DNA of 64,000 nt from Xanthostigma xanthostigma (lineage: Eukaryota > Arthropoda > Insecta > Raphidioptera > Raphidiidae). Shown here piece after piece: positions 34,028-44,630 of the stretch. The translations under genes were made by a program, and so were the position numbers. The notes beneath the pieces are model-generated. The model made no database searches, was not told the DNA's origin, and worked only from the letters and a program-made list of their open reading frames with translations. How positions within the stretch are numbered: position 1 is the first letter of the stretch; every line of letters starts with the position of its first letter. The stretch covers positions 8,060,001-8,124,000 of the forward strand of contig OY754464.1 in assembly GCA_963575645.1 (NCBI GenBank), written 5' to 3'.

Positions 34028-34938
34028 TGTTGTTAAACTGCAGGGGCTTAGTTCTCGATTAGAAAACTAACCACCATTGAACACAATATCATCCCACATT
34101 AAAAACATTTTTATTCCGAACTTAACATGTTTAGTAAATAACACTGGACAATTATTATCTCACAACACAGACATATCTTATTATTTTTATACATTTTCAT
34201 AGAAGACTGAAAGCCGAACATTTTCAATCAATTGAAAACAATAAAACGCCGTCGATCAATAAGCTATTGTCAGTGATACTCGCAAGCGCGAATTTTGATT
34301 TTTATCAACTGAAACATTTTTTTCTGAAACAAATACTACAAATAGGCACTTAAGGGAATTAAAAATACAATTTCTAATTGTGTAACACTTGTTAGGTTAT
34401 AACAGCTCATGCGGCTTGGCGGGTGAAATGCTACTTGATACAGCAATCCTGACAGTAGATGTAGAAGGCTGTATCGACCGTCTGCTGTCATACGCCAGAG
34501 ATTCTCAAACAGATGTTATCTGTCATCACAAAGATTGATCAAATAACTATAAAAGATCGCATCAAAACTGAGTCAAATAAACGGACTACGTTTAATAAAT
34601 ACAACAATAACCTTTTTTTATAAATCATTTATTTATTTCATTATAAAACTTTTTCAAGTTTAGCTTCTGCGCATGTAATTAATGTCTTATCACAATGTTC
34701 AAATGAGAAACTGGCAATTTATTGATAAAATAATAACTTCATTTTAAAAACTGCGTTAGTCATAACCGATAAACTTCGTCGAAATTAACAACCAAAAATT
34801 AATAACAATTAAGTCGAGCAATTCATTTGCTTTAATACAGAACTTTTTACGGTTTTGACTTCGTGTAAATAAACATTTCAAATATAATAGGCAGTTATAT
34901 ATTACATTAGTTTCATTACGGAATTTTGTCAAGAAGAC
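33745..34938. other. 5' region of Ser/Arg-rich gene and intergenic DNA
   Basis: Apart from the 37-nt exon, this holds the likely promoter/5' UTR of the Ser/Arg-rich gene. No TATA box can be singled out in such AT-rich DNA. The gap to the neighbouring gene's stop is 955 bp. Confidence 0.35.
33991..34027 (-). CDS. First coding exon (37 nt, ATG) of Ser/Arg-rich gene
   Basis: ATG at 34,027 opens MLSSNRCDSPLT and the exon ends ACAA|GTACGT. The single leftover A plus AG of the next exon gives Lys, so the phase fits exactly. It is very short, but the donor is strong and the phase match supports it. The true first exon (5' UTR) may lie further right. Confidence 0.68.
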
Positions 34939-34944
34939 TTTATT
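34939..34944 (-). terminator. Poly(A) signal AATAAA after terminal exon
   Basis: AATAAA on the minus strand, 38 bases after the TGA of the exon at 34,982-35,167. The position is right for its 3' end. Confidence 0.55.
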
Positions 34945-34981
34945 ATACTTTTAGTTCTTATATTTGAAAACAGTTTTTTTA

Positions 34982-35167
34982 TCAATTTATGTGTTGTTTC
35001 TGTAATACAGGAACATATTTACTCAATTCTCTTGATTCAAAAACTTCATATCGTCGGAAAGGACCCGCTGCTCGCTTTAAAATTATGTCACATTTCCTAC
35101 ACAGACCTACATAGCGAATTGTTCCAGTCTCACGATCCAAACTGTAGAAAGATTTCACTTGTCTATC
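34982..35167 (-). CDS. Terminal exon of an unidentified neighbouring gene
   Basis: 61 codons plus TGA after a TTTCTTTTAG acceptor: DRQVKSFYSLDRETGTIRYV, then GLCRKCDIILKRAAGPFRR and ...ELSKYVPVLQKQHIN. It is basic with one C-x2-C pair (CRKC). Its composition is that of a conserved small folded protein rather than random sequence, and it has no repeats. I do not recognise the family. Upstream exons must lie to the right of 35,167 and I could not find them. It is the only candidate coding block between the Ser/Arg-rich gene and the orphan gene. A poly(A) signal follows 38 bases after the stop. Confidence 0.7.
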   Translation of the reverse strand, partial: DRQVKSFYSLDRETGTIRYVGLCRKCDIILKRAAGPFRRYEVFESRELSKYVPVLQKQHIN

Positions 35168-35400
35168 CTAAAAGAAAAAGATGTAAAAAATTGCACAGTA
35201 AACAATAAATATATATTAATTCATAATATTCACAAATAAATGCACAAAAAGTGTTTCATATTGAAATAAAATTAATTTGGAACAAGTTTTAACTATGACG
35301 CGGTCCTACTGGTCAAGAAATAGGTAATGGTTTTTAAAGCCAGTAAAATCCGTAAGACTCTAATACCTATGTAAACGAATCATTGTCTGACAACCTACTG

Positions 35401-35656
35401 AAAAAAAATTGGCTGTCTGTAAAATCGGTTTACGGACGATAGTTTTACGTGATAACGTCATAAAGAAACATTGATGAACTCTCTGACGTCACGCGAGAAG
35501 AGAGAGAAATGCGTACAAGCCGACGCTTGGGCCGATTGTGCCTCTCTATCGCTTATACCGCGCTCTCGCTTGCACGCTCAGGCTCAGGCGGAACGTGACA
35601 CTTTTTCGTGCGTGCAGCCGGTGTTCCATCAATTTATAAGACGTTATCACGTCAAA
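35401..35656 (-). mobile_element. MITE of the GACGTGATAACGT family, copy 3
   Basis: Reversed copy: AAATTGGCTGTCTGTAAAA, TTTACGGACGATAGTTTTAC and, at the other end, AATTTATAAGACGTTATCAC. It keeps a longer GC-rich interior (CTCTCTATCGCTTATACC). Confidence 0.68.
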
Positions 35657-37373
35657 ACAAAATATTTAATTTTTGAAAATACATAAAAAAGTACTTATTT
35701 TAAAAAGTTTCGTAACTTTCCACATTGTCAAAAAAATGCCTATTGTGTGCCACTGAAATTACTGAACAATTATTTGGCGTTATATCAAAAACATGAACGT
35801 ATTTAAGGAGAACGTTATACAATGTCTGAACAAGTCTGTTCGATTTTATTTATATACAAATATACCTCGGAAATATGGGTTTGGGCCCAGATCATCATAA
35901 TTAAGCAAATCACACGAAATTTTGATGTATTATTTTTTTGTGGATGCTGAAAGATTCAGACATTTAAAACATTGTTTATAGACTCAAAAGTTTCACTTAA
36001 ATTTTACCCTTTCAATAATAGTCATTGAACAATTTATAGCAATTTATTAATCCATATATAAAATACGGGAAGGTAAAAGGCTGTGATACTGATTTGAGTG
36101 CATCGTGATAAAACATGCATTGTTCTCGTCGTTTTAATGTGGGGAAGTGCACAATATATGTTTCATCACGATATTGCTCGAATTAACACAGGTAGTCATT
36201 CAGGAGAAATCCATATAAAGACAAGAGCCTCAGTAACGTTCAAACTTCAAAATTTAATGAATTACGGTCGAATTTTAACACCTGGGCGAACACTAGTTAT
36301 TATAAATTGGCCTAATTCTAGTACAGATCAACTTGCCCAACGCAGGGTTGCCGCAAATCTTCAATATGAAAAACCCCAATCTCTGCGAAGTGCAAAAAAC
36401 GAGATATGCCTGTACTTCTTCTATATAGGTACGCGGCAGTGCGCCAAGTTAATTCTCGTTGCAATGTTGGCGCGCACCGCGTACAGGTAAGTAAAATAAC
36501 TATAAAAACTGTAGGTATAACGAACAAACCGAAGGTCGATTATCACTATAACGTCGCTTCCCAATAAATTAGTATTAAATGAAAATTGTATTATATTATG
36601 TTGTTAAGATTTTTTCCATAATAAATATGTCACACTTTTATCTCCAAGCGCTTCGATGATATGTCACAAAAAATCGCAAAAACGAATGAATCGTCCAAAC
36701 CTATAGGGTACTTTCCGCGCTTTTAGAAACTTTAAATTTGGCACACAGGTTGGGTTGCGGGTAAAAGTAAACAGGATCGGATCTAGAGGAGGTCAACGGA
36801 GACCGAATTCTTGAAGTCTCCACAAATGTTCGTAAATTTTTCTTTAAAATTTTAGATAAAGAAATAACCGAAAATATGTTTAAACTAATTTTGAAGTCAT
36901 GCTTTTTAACACAGGTAATATTTTCATATACCTATATAATAATTAAGGTCCGAGTTCTGACAAGCTGATATTCCACTCAAGAAGGAACTAAAAACTTGAA
37001 TATTCGTTAGAAAAATCAGTTGAAAATTGATGATGTTGAAAGATTTGCTCTATAAGTAAAATTTTTGAAGTATTTATTATGTAGTGCAAAACGGAACACT
37101 TATTTGTTTTTCAAATTTGTCTCGTTTTTTCCGCCGAAATTCTGCTTTTTTTGTCACATACTATTTCCTATTTTTTATGAAGTAATTGTCCGGCAATGCT
37201 GATCCCAAATCAAATCATTAGGTACTCAAAAAAGTTGGCGCACAAAGGCTACAAGTATAACCATTTTAACAGACGCTGATAACTTCAGCTGTTTAGCGTC
37301 TATAATCTACAATCTCTTTCTCTCTTACCATTTTAGCTCAGTGGCTAAGCACATTCGGAACCCAAAGGAATGG
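35657..37373. other. Unassigned DNA
   Basis: No supportable gene. A 130-codon frame at 36,098-36,490 is noted but not called. Exons upstream of 35,167 are expected somewhere to the right but were not found here. Confidence 0.35.
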
Positions 37374-37581
37374 TGAGACCTCTGGTGAGAAATGCGCCGA
37401 ACTTCCCTAAGGGGGATTTTTGACAGGTAAACATTGATTTAGAAAAGCATGATGGAGGCTAATATAGTCTTCATCATGCTTTTCTAAATCAATGTTTACC
37501 TTATGCCTCCATAGTTTACCTGTCAAAAACCCCCCTTAGGACAGTTCGGCGCATTTCTCACCAGAGGTCTCACCATTCTTT
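37374..37581. mobile_element. Foldback GGAATGGTGAGACCTC
   Basis: Arms of about 90 bp: AGGAATGGTGAGACCTCTGG at the left and its complement at the right. The centre is a nested inverted repeat around ATAGTCTTCATCATGC. Confidence 0.78.
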
Positions 37582-38189
37582 TCGGTTTAGAATAGTTCTG
37601 AAGCTAAAGAAAACAACAGAGAATTATATTTTTACGTTGTCTGCGAAATACATTCATGTATCAGAGTTACGTCGAGTTTACAAGTAAATAATATTAAGAA
37701 TAGATCGGTTACCATTAGTAAAGTTTACATGTATGAATAATAAAACAGGGTGGCACATTTTAGGGTGCGAAAAATTACAAAAAACAGTACGTTATGCAAA
37801 TTTCACTCACAAGGACGCATTCGCGTCTACATTTTTAAAAAAATTTCAGTAAACCACTGTTTATGCATTTGCCTGTCAATACCATTTTTAAATTTAAAAT
37901 TAACCGAAGACATAAAAAAACTAACTTACGGAAAAGTTTTTACCGAAACGTATAACTTGTAAACATATTACCAAAAGAATCGCCAAAAAACCGATTAAAT
38001 ACCACATAATTTATCATTTATCCGATAGGAAATAATCCGTCAAAACTGATTACTCGACCAAAAAATATACTTTTGTTTTCTAAGATAACAAGATCCTATT
38101 TCATATTTCATCAATGTAAGCTGTCAAAATTCAGAATTTTAAAAATTAAATGTCAAAATTACTTGTAGAGTCATAATATTCGTTTGAAA

Positions 38190-38349
38190 ATGTTTAGCAA
38201 AGACTCTCTTATTTTATATTTGTTTTCAAAGCCGCCATTTTTGCTAGAATTGACATTAATTTCTATTTCGTTGTTAATAATTTGTGCTTTGATTGCATTT
38301 ATCTATGAAGAAATACAAAGCCGAGAAGAAAAATCGATAGAACCAACAG
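38190..38349 (+). CDS. Orphan membrane protein exon 1
   Basis: Starts MFSKDSLILYLFSKPP, carries the whole hydrophobic segment and ends ...KSIEPT with one extra base. The ATG is the first in its frame. Confidence 0.65.
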
Positions 38350-40477
38350 GTAAATAATTATTTGTATTCAAACACTTCTCAAAATACAAAAAAAAAGATG
38401 TAGGTCCCTGGAATAATTGACATATACAGTGTATTTACTCCGTGTAGGGTCGAGGCTCAAGGGAGGGGGGAAGTAATCACCAGGATTCAAAATCTTCTCC
38501 ACTCCGAAATTTCTGCAGAGGTTAAAGTAAACACGACGTTTATTTGCTAGATTTTTAAAAATTTCTGAATGATTAATTTAAATTATAATTTCTGTAAAAA
38601 ATTGTTCTTTTGAGTACTTCAAATTTTCGGTGGGAATTAAAATTTATGAAAATTTTAAAGACCTGATGAATAAACAATCATCATTGCATCTGTCTGGGAA
38701 CAACACAAAACTAATAGTTGGGTTTTAAAATGTGTCGGCGGGCCTGTGGTAACCCACTCAAAATCAAGATTTCTCTTCCAATTTATGGTCTAAGAGCTGG
38801 CTACGGAGAAAACGGGTGACTCGGTGCAGAGCTGAAAATTTGCAGAATAATAGGAGATAGTACAAGTACGTAGGGAAAAAATTGCCAGAAGGCTAGGCGG
38901 AAGATAAAGAGCCGCCAGAAGGCGCTAATGTTGCGAAAAATGTATTTACACATTATATAGTTATAAGGGCATACTGAAAATTCAAACATGATATTATAGA
39001 TAATAATTACATTCGACAAATATTCAGAATTATTAATGTCATTTTGATAGAAATAAAATTAAATAAATTAATAAAATTACGTTGTTATAACAACGTAATT
39101 TTATTAATGAAAATATATGACGATTAATTTTATTTCTATCAAAATGACATTAATAATTTTGAATATTAATTGTCGAATGTAATTATTATATCATGTTTGA
39201 ATTTTCAGTATGCCCTTATAACTATATAATGCATAATATATATAATACATAATCTAGTTTTGAATTACAGAATAAGTATAGAAATTGCCAGAAGTGCACT
39301 GATTTTTCGCAACATTAGCGCCTTCTGGCGGCTCTTTATCTTCCGCCTAGCCTTCTGGCAATTTTTTCCCTACTTACTTCATACTTGTACTATTATCTCC
39401 TATTATTCTGCAAATTTTCAGCTCTGCATCGAGTCACCCATTTTCTCCGTAGCCAGCTCTCCGTCTATTATTATTGCTTCATTCAATTAAGGCTTTTTGG
39501 TAAAATTCTCTTTTAAAATTATTTTAAAAGTCATGTATGGTAGTTCAAGCCGATATATTGAAATTGTAGATTGCAAAATATATTTCTATTTTTTAAATAA
39601 TCAATAAACTCAAAAAAAACTAACGGTACATAAGTGTTGCATTTATAAATGAATAAACAGATCATAAAGCTGTCAAAACAACCTGTCAGTTTGGTAAGAG
39701 CTTTGAACGATCTAACTTTTTTTCTTTTTGCACATTGAAAAATAAGGTTTTGCATTTTTCTGTCTTCCAGTTTCGGAACCAGAAAGTACTGAATCGACCG
39801 TTAAATCTGAAAAAGCTGAGGAAAAAAAACAAAATGAAAACAAAACAAACGTAACAAATACAATAAAAAATGCAAGTAATCATGAAATAACGAAAACAAA
39901 TCGAAAAACAAATGAACGCATTAATCACGAAGGAAAAAGAGGTTTAAACATCAGCATAAAAAATGTAACGACGTCCAGCAAAACTCTTAATACCAATAAA
40001 AACACAGGGAAAGTAACTACATCGACGAATAAGTTTTCATATGTAACGGAAAAATATTCGAGTTACATCGTTTCAATGACAACGTTATGGAATAATACAT
40101 TTTGTACGCCGAGGCATTCCCAAGAACAATTAAAAAGAACTAAATCATCAATAACAAATAAATCGAACGTTCTCGAAGCCGGCGAAGTGATATTTAACTT
40201 ACATAATCTTCCTCCTTATCAAAGTGTCGATAAAACAGACAGCACTCTAGCAATCCACGGATCAGACAGCGAAGTCAATTGCCAATTGACACATCGCGAT
40301 ATGCACGTAGACCGACCTGTGCAGATATCAACTACTACCCGTAGACCACCAAAACGTACATCGGTCCTTACATGCAATAAAAATACTTTATCCACAGCTG
40401 CTGTAGACAGTTCTTCTGAATCTGATAATTGGGAATTAATAACGACAGAGGCTGCAAACGACGATACATTTTTTTAA
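38190..40477 (+). CDS. Orphan two-exon single-pass membrane protein
   Basis: A complete gene with two exons (38,190-38,349 and 39,771-40,477; phase 1 junction, ACAG|GTAAAT ... TCTTCCAG). It encodes a predicted 288-residue protein. Residues about 14-42 form one long hydrophobic segment (FLLELTLISISLLIICALIA), followed by YEEIQSREEK. With no clear cleavage site this looks like a signal anchor or an N-terminal membrane anchor. The rest is hydrophilic, Lys/Asn/Thr/Ser-rich and probably disordered, with several N-x-S/T sites (NKT, NVT, NAS) and an acidic end (SSSESDNWELITTEAANDD). I recognise no family. A 670-bp foldback transposon sits in the intron. An AATAAA lies 266 bases after the stop. Confidence 0.68.
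38792..39460. mobile_element. Foldback AGAGCTGGCTACGGAG, copy 1
   Basis: Long arms of about 290 bp starting AGAGCTGGCTACGGAGAAAA. It lies in the intron of the orphan gene. Copy 2 is at 43,928. ORFs such as RNISAFWRLF in it are read from the palindrome and are not genes. Confidence 0.82.
39771..40477 (+). CDS. Orphan membrane protein exon 2
   Basis: A 707-nt open exon of 235 codons counting the stop. It begins (V)SEPESTESTVKSEKAEEKK and ends with TAA at 40,475-40,477. An open frame of this length is unusual in DNA this AT-rich. Confidence 0.72.
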
Positions 40478-40742
40478 GAATACATATTGCTTCAGATCTT
40501 TCCCACGACGAAAATATCTTTAAATATCACTGCATTTTTATGAAATTATATTGGCAACGAAATTTTAAATTAACTTTAATAAGCTACAAAATGAAAATGG
40601 CCGTGACAAAGAAGGTCCATTTGTGTTGGAAATGACGAAATGGTTGTTACGGTCGTAAATGTTTAACAAAAAATATGTACTTAAACTTAACTAGATTTAT
40701 TTTAACAAGATACTAACGCTACATGTATTAAACTGGATCAAC

Positions 40743-40748
40743 AATAAA
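40743..40748 (+). terminator. Possible poly(A) signal of orphan gene
   Basis: AATAAA on the plus strand, 266 bases after the stop of the orphan membrane-protein gene and followed by a T-rich stretch. Such hexamers are frequent in AT-rich DNA, so this is only positional support. Confidence 0.4.
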
Positions 40749-40818
40749 TATTTTTCTTAACTAAACAAATGACTGTAAATTGTGGATGTTCGACAATCAT
40801 TTGACCAGAAAACTTTAA

Positions 40819-41180
40819 GGCCCCCATACACCTCGTTCTTTTTTGGCAGTTTTAACCGCACGGAAAACGGTCGGTGTGTGGCCAAGAACCGTCCTTCTTA
40901 CCGGCGTTCAAAAATATCTGCTGCTGCTTGATTTAAACCGTCCGTTTTAAACGTGTCGTTCAAGTCGGCCCGTGTGTGTGACGACGCAGTTAAAAAAGAC
41001 GAGTTTTGTTCGACTCTGTAACTTGTAGGATCCATCAAAGCAGATCAGATGATACCCCGACTTCAGAAAAACTGAACGAAACAACGCCTAGTGTATGGAT
41101 ATGGTCGTTGTTCGTGTTTACCCGTACAGTTTTGCCCGTGCGGTTAAAACTGCCAAAAAAGAACGAGGTGTATGGGGGCC
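40819..41180. mobile_element. PIF/Harbinger-like MITE GGCCCCCATACACC
   Basis: 362 bp with ends GGCCCCCATACACCTCGTTC and complement, flanked by TAA duplications. Its start is about 70 bp after the AATAAA of the orphan gene. Confidence 0.82.
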
Positions 41181-41757
41181 TAAGGGTTTACGCAGGCATG
41201 GGTTTATAAGGCACACTGGGCACCCCTCATCACGGAAAGAGCACCACAAAAAGAGATTACTTTTTTCTTAGAAGTCCTTCGGTTATTAAACTTCTAAGTA
41301 AAAATTATGTTTGCACAGGACTTATAGCATTAATTATGATTACTTCATTATTGTTTCGGAACTTTTTAAAATGAAAATTTATTGCAATATTTGGTCGAGT
41401 TTGAAACTTGCTTAATTCAAAATGAAAAAAATCCAATGTAATAATTTTGTTTGAAAATTTAACGAACCGTTTTGTGTATATCAACAATTTCAATGTTTTT
41501 TCCCCTGTATTTCGTATAACCAACATAAATGTTTGTTTGTGTTATATGGATTTATTATATTTTTTCTCCTTATTTTGTTTCTTTATGAATAAGTGATTCA
41601 ATCCATCCTTTGGAAGTGAATATATCTAACAACAAAAAGGAAAAAACTAGGACACCGTTCAAAATTAAAACCTAGGGCACCAAAAAGATAATTTCGGCGC
41701 TGACTGATTATTTACAATCATTATTTTCGGCTTGCTGGATTTTATTATTAGGTATAG

Positions 41758-41981
41758 CCATAGAGATATTAGACTAGAGTACGCGAGTGAGTCGTGAAAG
41801 TGTCTGCAATTCAGACAGAGAACAGTTCCTTATCTCTATGGTAACTAATGATACAAAACAATGCTGATTTGAGTAAACAAACATCTGGTTTTTTGCAGCG
41901 TTCTCTTTCTCTCAACTGAGGACACTTTCACTTATGGCAAGCATGCGAACTAGCGTACTCTAGTTACTTATATCTCTATGG
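41758..41981. mobile_element. Small MITE CCATAGAGATA
   Basis: 224 bp, ends CCATAGAGATATTAGACTAG and complement, with GTATAG duplicated at both flanks. CTAGAGTACGC is inverted inside the ends. Confidence 0.75.
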
Positions 41982-43175
41982 GTATAGCACACGGTTTATG
42001 TAATTTTAATGTTTGTGGCCAGTCAAGGAACAACATTCATTTATATTTTTTTTCTGTTGAAATAGGCGTTACGAATTTAGTGTAATTTTTTGAAGGGCTG
42101 TCGTGAGGCAGATTTCATCCCGGGAGACACATTTTTACGGATCTTTTTACTTTTACCTATGCCATTTCAAGGGACACTCTTCAAATAGTTAATAATCTTC
42201 TCCGCTCGTCCTCTCACCAGCTCTGCACATCTATTAAATAACTGAAAAGAAAAAGATCGCATCTTTGGGAAATAATTAGGTAGGTTCCTTTCTTACACAA
42301 GACAGTCATAACCTGCAAATCTGAAACAGAAATTACATTACTCTTTGTTTAAAACAAACAAAAACATATTATAATTTATATTGAATGACATTTTTATAGT
42401 TGAGTATAAAAAAGCCACTCATATTAAATTTAAGTTTGTACAACAATGGTTAAAAATATTTGAAGTTTTTTTCTAGCATGCCTACAAAGTACAAATCGTA
42501 AGACTATTACAAAATTCGAAAAGTATGCGCCACGGATCTAAAAGGTTCTGAAGTTAGTCATAACCAGCGACGCAAAGGCATATTTTAGAGCCGTTGATAC
42601 TCCCACCACCTCCCAGCTACCTGCATGGAACGTGCGCTCGTCGATGATTGGCCGTGATCGCTCGTTACCTTTGTTACTTGTCACTTTCCTGCTTTAAAGT
42701 ACAGTCGAGTACGCTATTGTCAAGTTGTTGTTGCTATGTTAGTTTTGTTGGGCTGCGAGTTTGTAGTTTTTCAACAGACTGTACAAGCGCAAATCTGCAT
42801 TCGCATCTAACTTTCGAGCTTTTTAGATTCGTGGCGCGTACTATACTGTAGTTTTCACAATGGAATACCAAGTATTATTTTACAATATTTATAGCCTTTT
42901 TCTTCGATGTTGCCTACATCTAAACTCAAATACACGATGACATGTTATTAAGATGTCAATAGAGGAGCGATGGTGGCAATAGATTGGAGGTTAATAAATG
43001 AATACATATAATATAATCAGTCCTCTGTCAGTATCAAAAACGCGCAGACGAGCTGCGCAGGTTGTGCTAGCTTGCAGGCATGCCCAGAATGTTGTCTTAT
43101 TGACGCTAACCACATATCAGTCAGTGTGGCTGATCGAACAAGGCCTCATTTAGAGATGAGCTTACCTATTATCCA
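41982..43175. other. Unassigned DNA
   Basis: No supportable gene or element. Composition becomes more balanced around 42,540-42,850, without spliceable coding sequence. Confidence 0.35.
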
Positions 43176-43179
43176 ACGC

Positions 43180-43522
43180 AACACAGTTATAAAGTCCCGC
43201 CCGATTTCACCCGGGTGCAAAAGAACGAATGGGGAAGGAAGGGACATGAGTACGCACATTCATCTTAGTTTACCGAGATGAATGTTGTGTCCAAATTTCA
43301 TGATGATCGGAGTTACTGTTCAAAAGTTTTGTCGGACGGACAAATTTTCAGTTACACATTTTTCATTGATGCTCCGCTCCTATTTGTCGCAGCGTGATAT
43401 TATATAGCCTATAGCCTTCCTCGATAACTGGGCTATCAAAAAAAAAATTCAATTTGAACCAGTAGTTCCTGAGATTAGCGCGTTCAACCAAACAAACAAA
43501 CAGCTTTATATATTAGTGTAGA
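43180..43522 (-). mobile_element. Helitron-derived copy, minus strand
   Basis: Starts TCTACACTAATATATAAAGC on the minus strand, contains GCTAATCTCAGGAACTACTG and TTATCGAGGAAGGCTATA, and ends near a CACCCGGGTGAAATCGGGC hairpin that is degenerate as a 3' terminus. Confidence 0.65.
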
Positions 43523-43927
43523 TTTAAAAACATTTTTCTAATACGGCTCTATCTACATGCGCAATCGAAGGAACCGATAATTGTCGCCCACACAAAACAC
43601 GTTGCAATTAGCTGTCTCAAGGTCAAAAAAATTGCTGACCAAACACCAAATGCCGACAGAGAACTGATTCCACTATATTATGTATTGGTTATACTAGTTT
43701 GCGAACGATAACAGAATCGTCACAGTCACGCCCACTGCGCATGATTGTGACGATTCCGTTCCCGTTCGCAGAGAGTTTAGAACAGAGTTTATGCTACCAG
43801 TAAACATTACGCACAGCTGAATTTTTGTTACCATTCCAACACCACAAGTGGGGAATGGTACTAATTTAGGTCAAATTTATAGTAGGTACTGCCATAGTCT
43901 GTTCTTGGGTACTCTACAAATAGACGG

Positions 43928-44630
43928 AGAGCTGATTACGGAGAAAATGGGTAACTCGGTGCAGAGCTGAAAATTTGCAGAATAATAGGAGATAGTACAA
44001 GTAAGTAGGGAAAAAATTGCCAGAAGGCTAGGCGGAAGATAAAGAACCGCCAGAAGGCGCTAATGTTGCGAAAAATCAGTGCACTTCTGGCAATTTCTAT
44101 ACTTATTCTGTAATTCAAAACTAGATTATATATTATGTATATTATACATACTGAAAATTCAAACATGATATAATAATAATTACATTCGACAAATATTCAA
44201 AATTATTAATGTCATTTTGATAAAAATGAAATTAAATAAATTAATAAAATTACGTTGCTACCTATAACAACGTAATTTTATTAATGAAAATATATGACGA
44301 TTAATTTTATTTCTATCAAAAGGACATTAATAATTTTGAATATTTGTCGAATGTAATTATTATTTCATGTTTGAATTTTCAGTATGCCCTTATAACTAGG
44401 TATATAATGTATAATATTTATAATATATAATCTAGTTTTGAATTACAAAATAAGTATAGAAATTGCCAGAAGTGCACTGATTTTTCGCAACTTTAGCGCC
44501 TTCTGGCGGTTCTTTATCTTCCGCCTAGCCTTCTGGCAATTTTTTCCCTACTTACTTGTACTATCTCCTATTATTCTGCAAATTTTCAGCTTTGCACCGA
44601 GTCACCCATTTTCTCCGTAGCCAGCTTTTA
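43928..44630. mobile_element. Foldback AGAGCTGGCTACGGAG, copy 2
   Basis: Second copy of the 38,792 element with the same block order (GGGTAACTCGGTGCAGAGC, CCAGAAGGCTAGGCGGAAG). Both arms are present. Confidence 0.82.

Noticed and set aside
36098..36490. 130-codon plus-strand open frame with a hydrophobic start
   Set aside because: The frame opens at GTG, not ATG. The first in-frame ATG is internal, no splice partners or family features are seen, and the composition is not clearly coding.
37333..37360. TTTAGCTCAGTGGCTAAGC resembling a tRNA A box
   Set aside because: No B box or acceptor stem at the required spacing.
38801..44620. Several frames with RNISAFWRLFIFRLAFWQFF
   Set aside because: They are read from both arms and both copies of a foldback transposon, so they repeat by structure and not by protein conservation.
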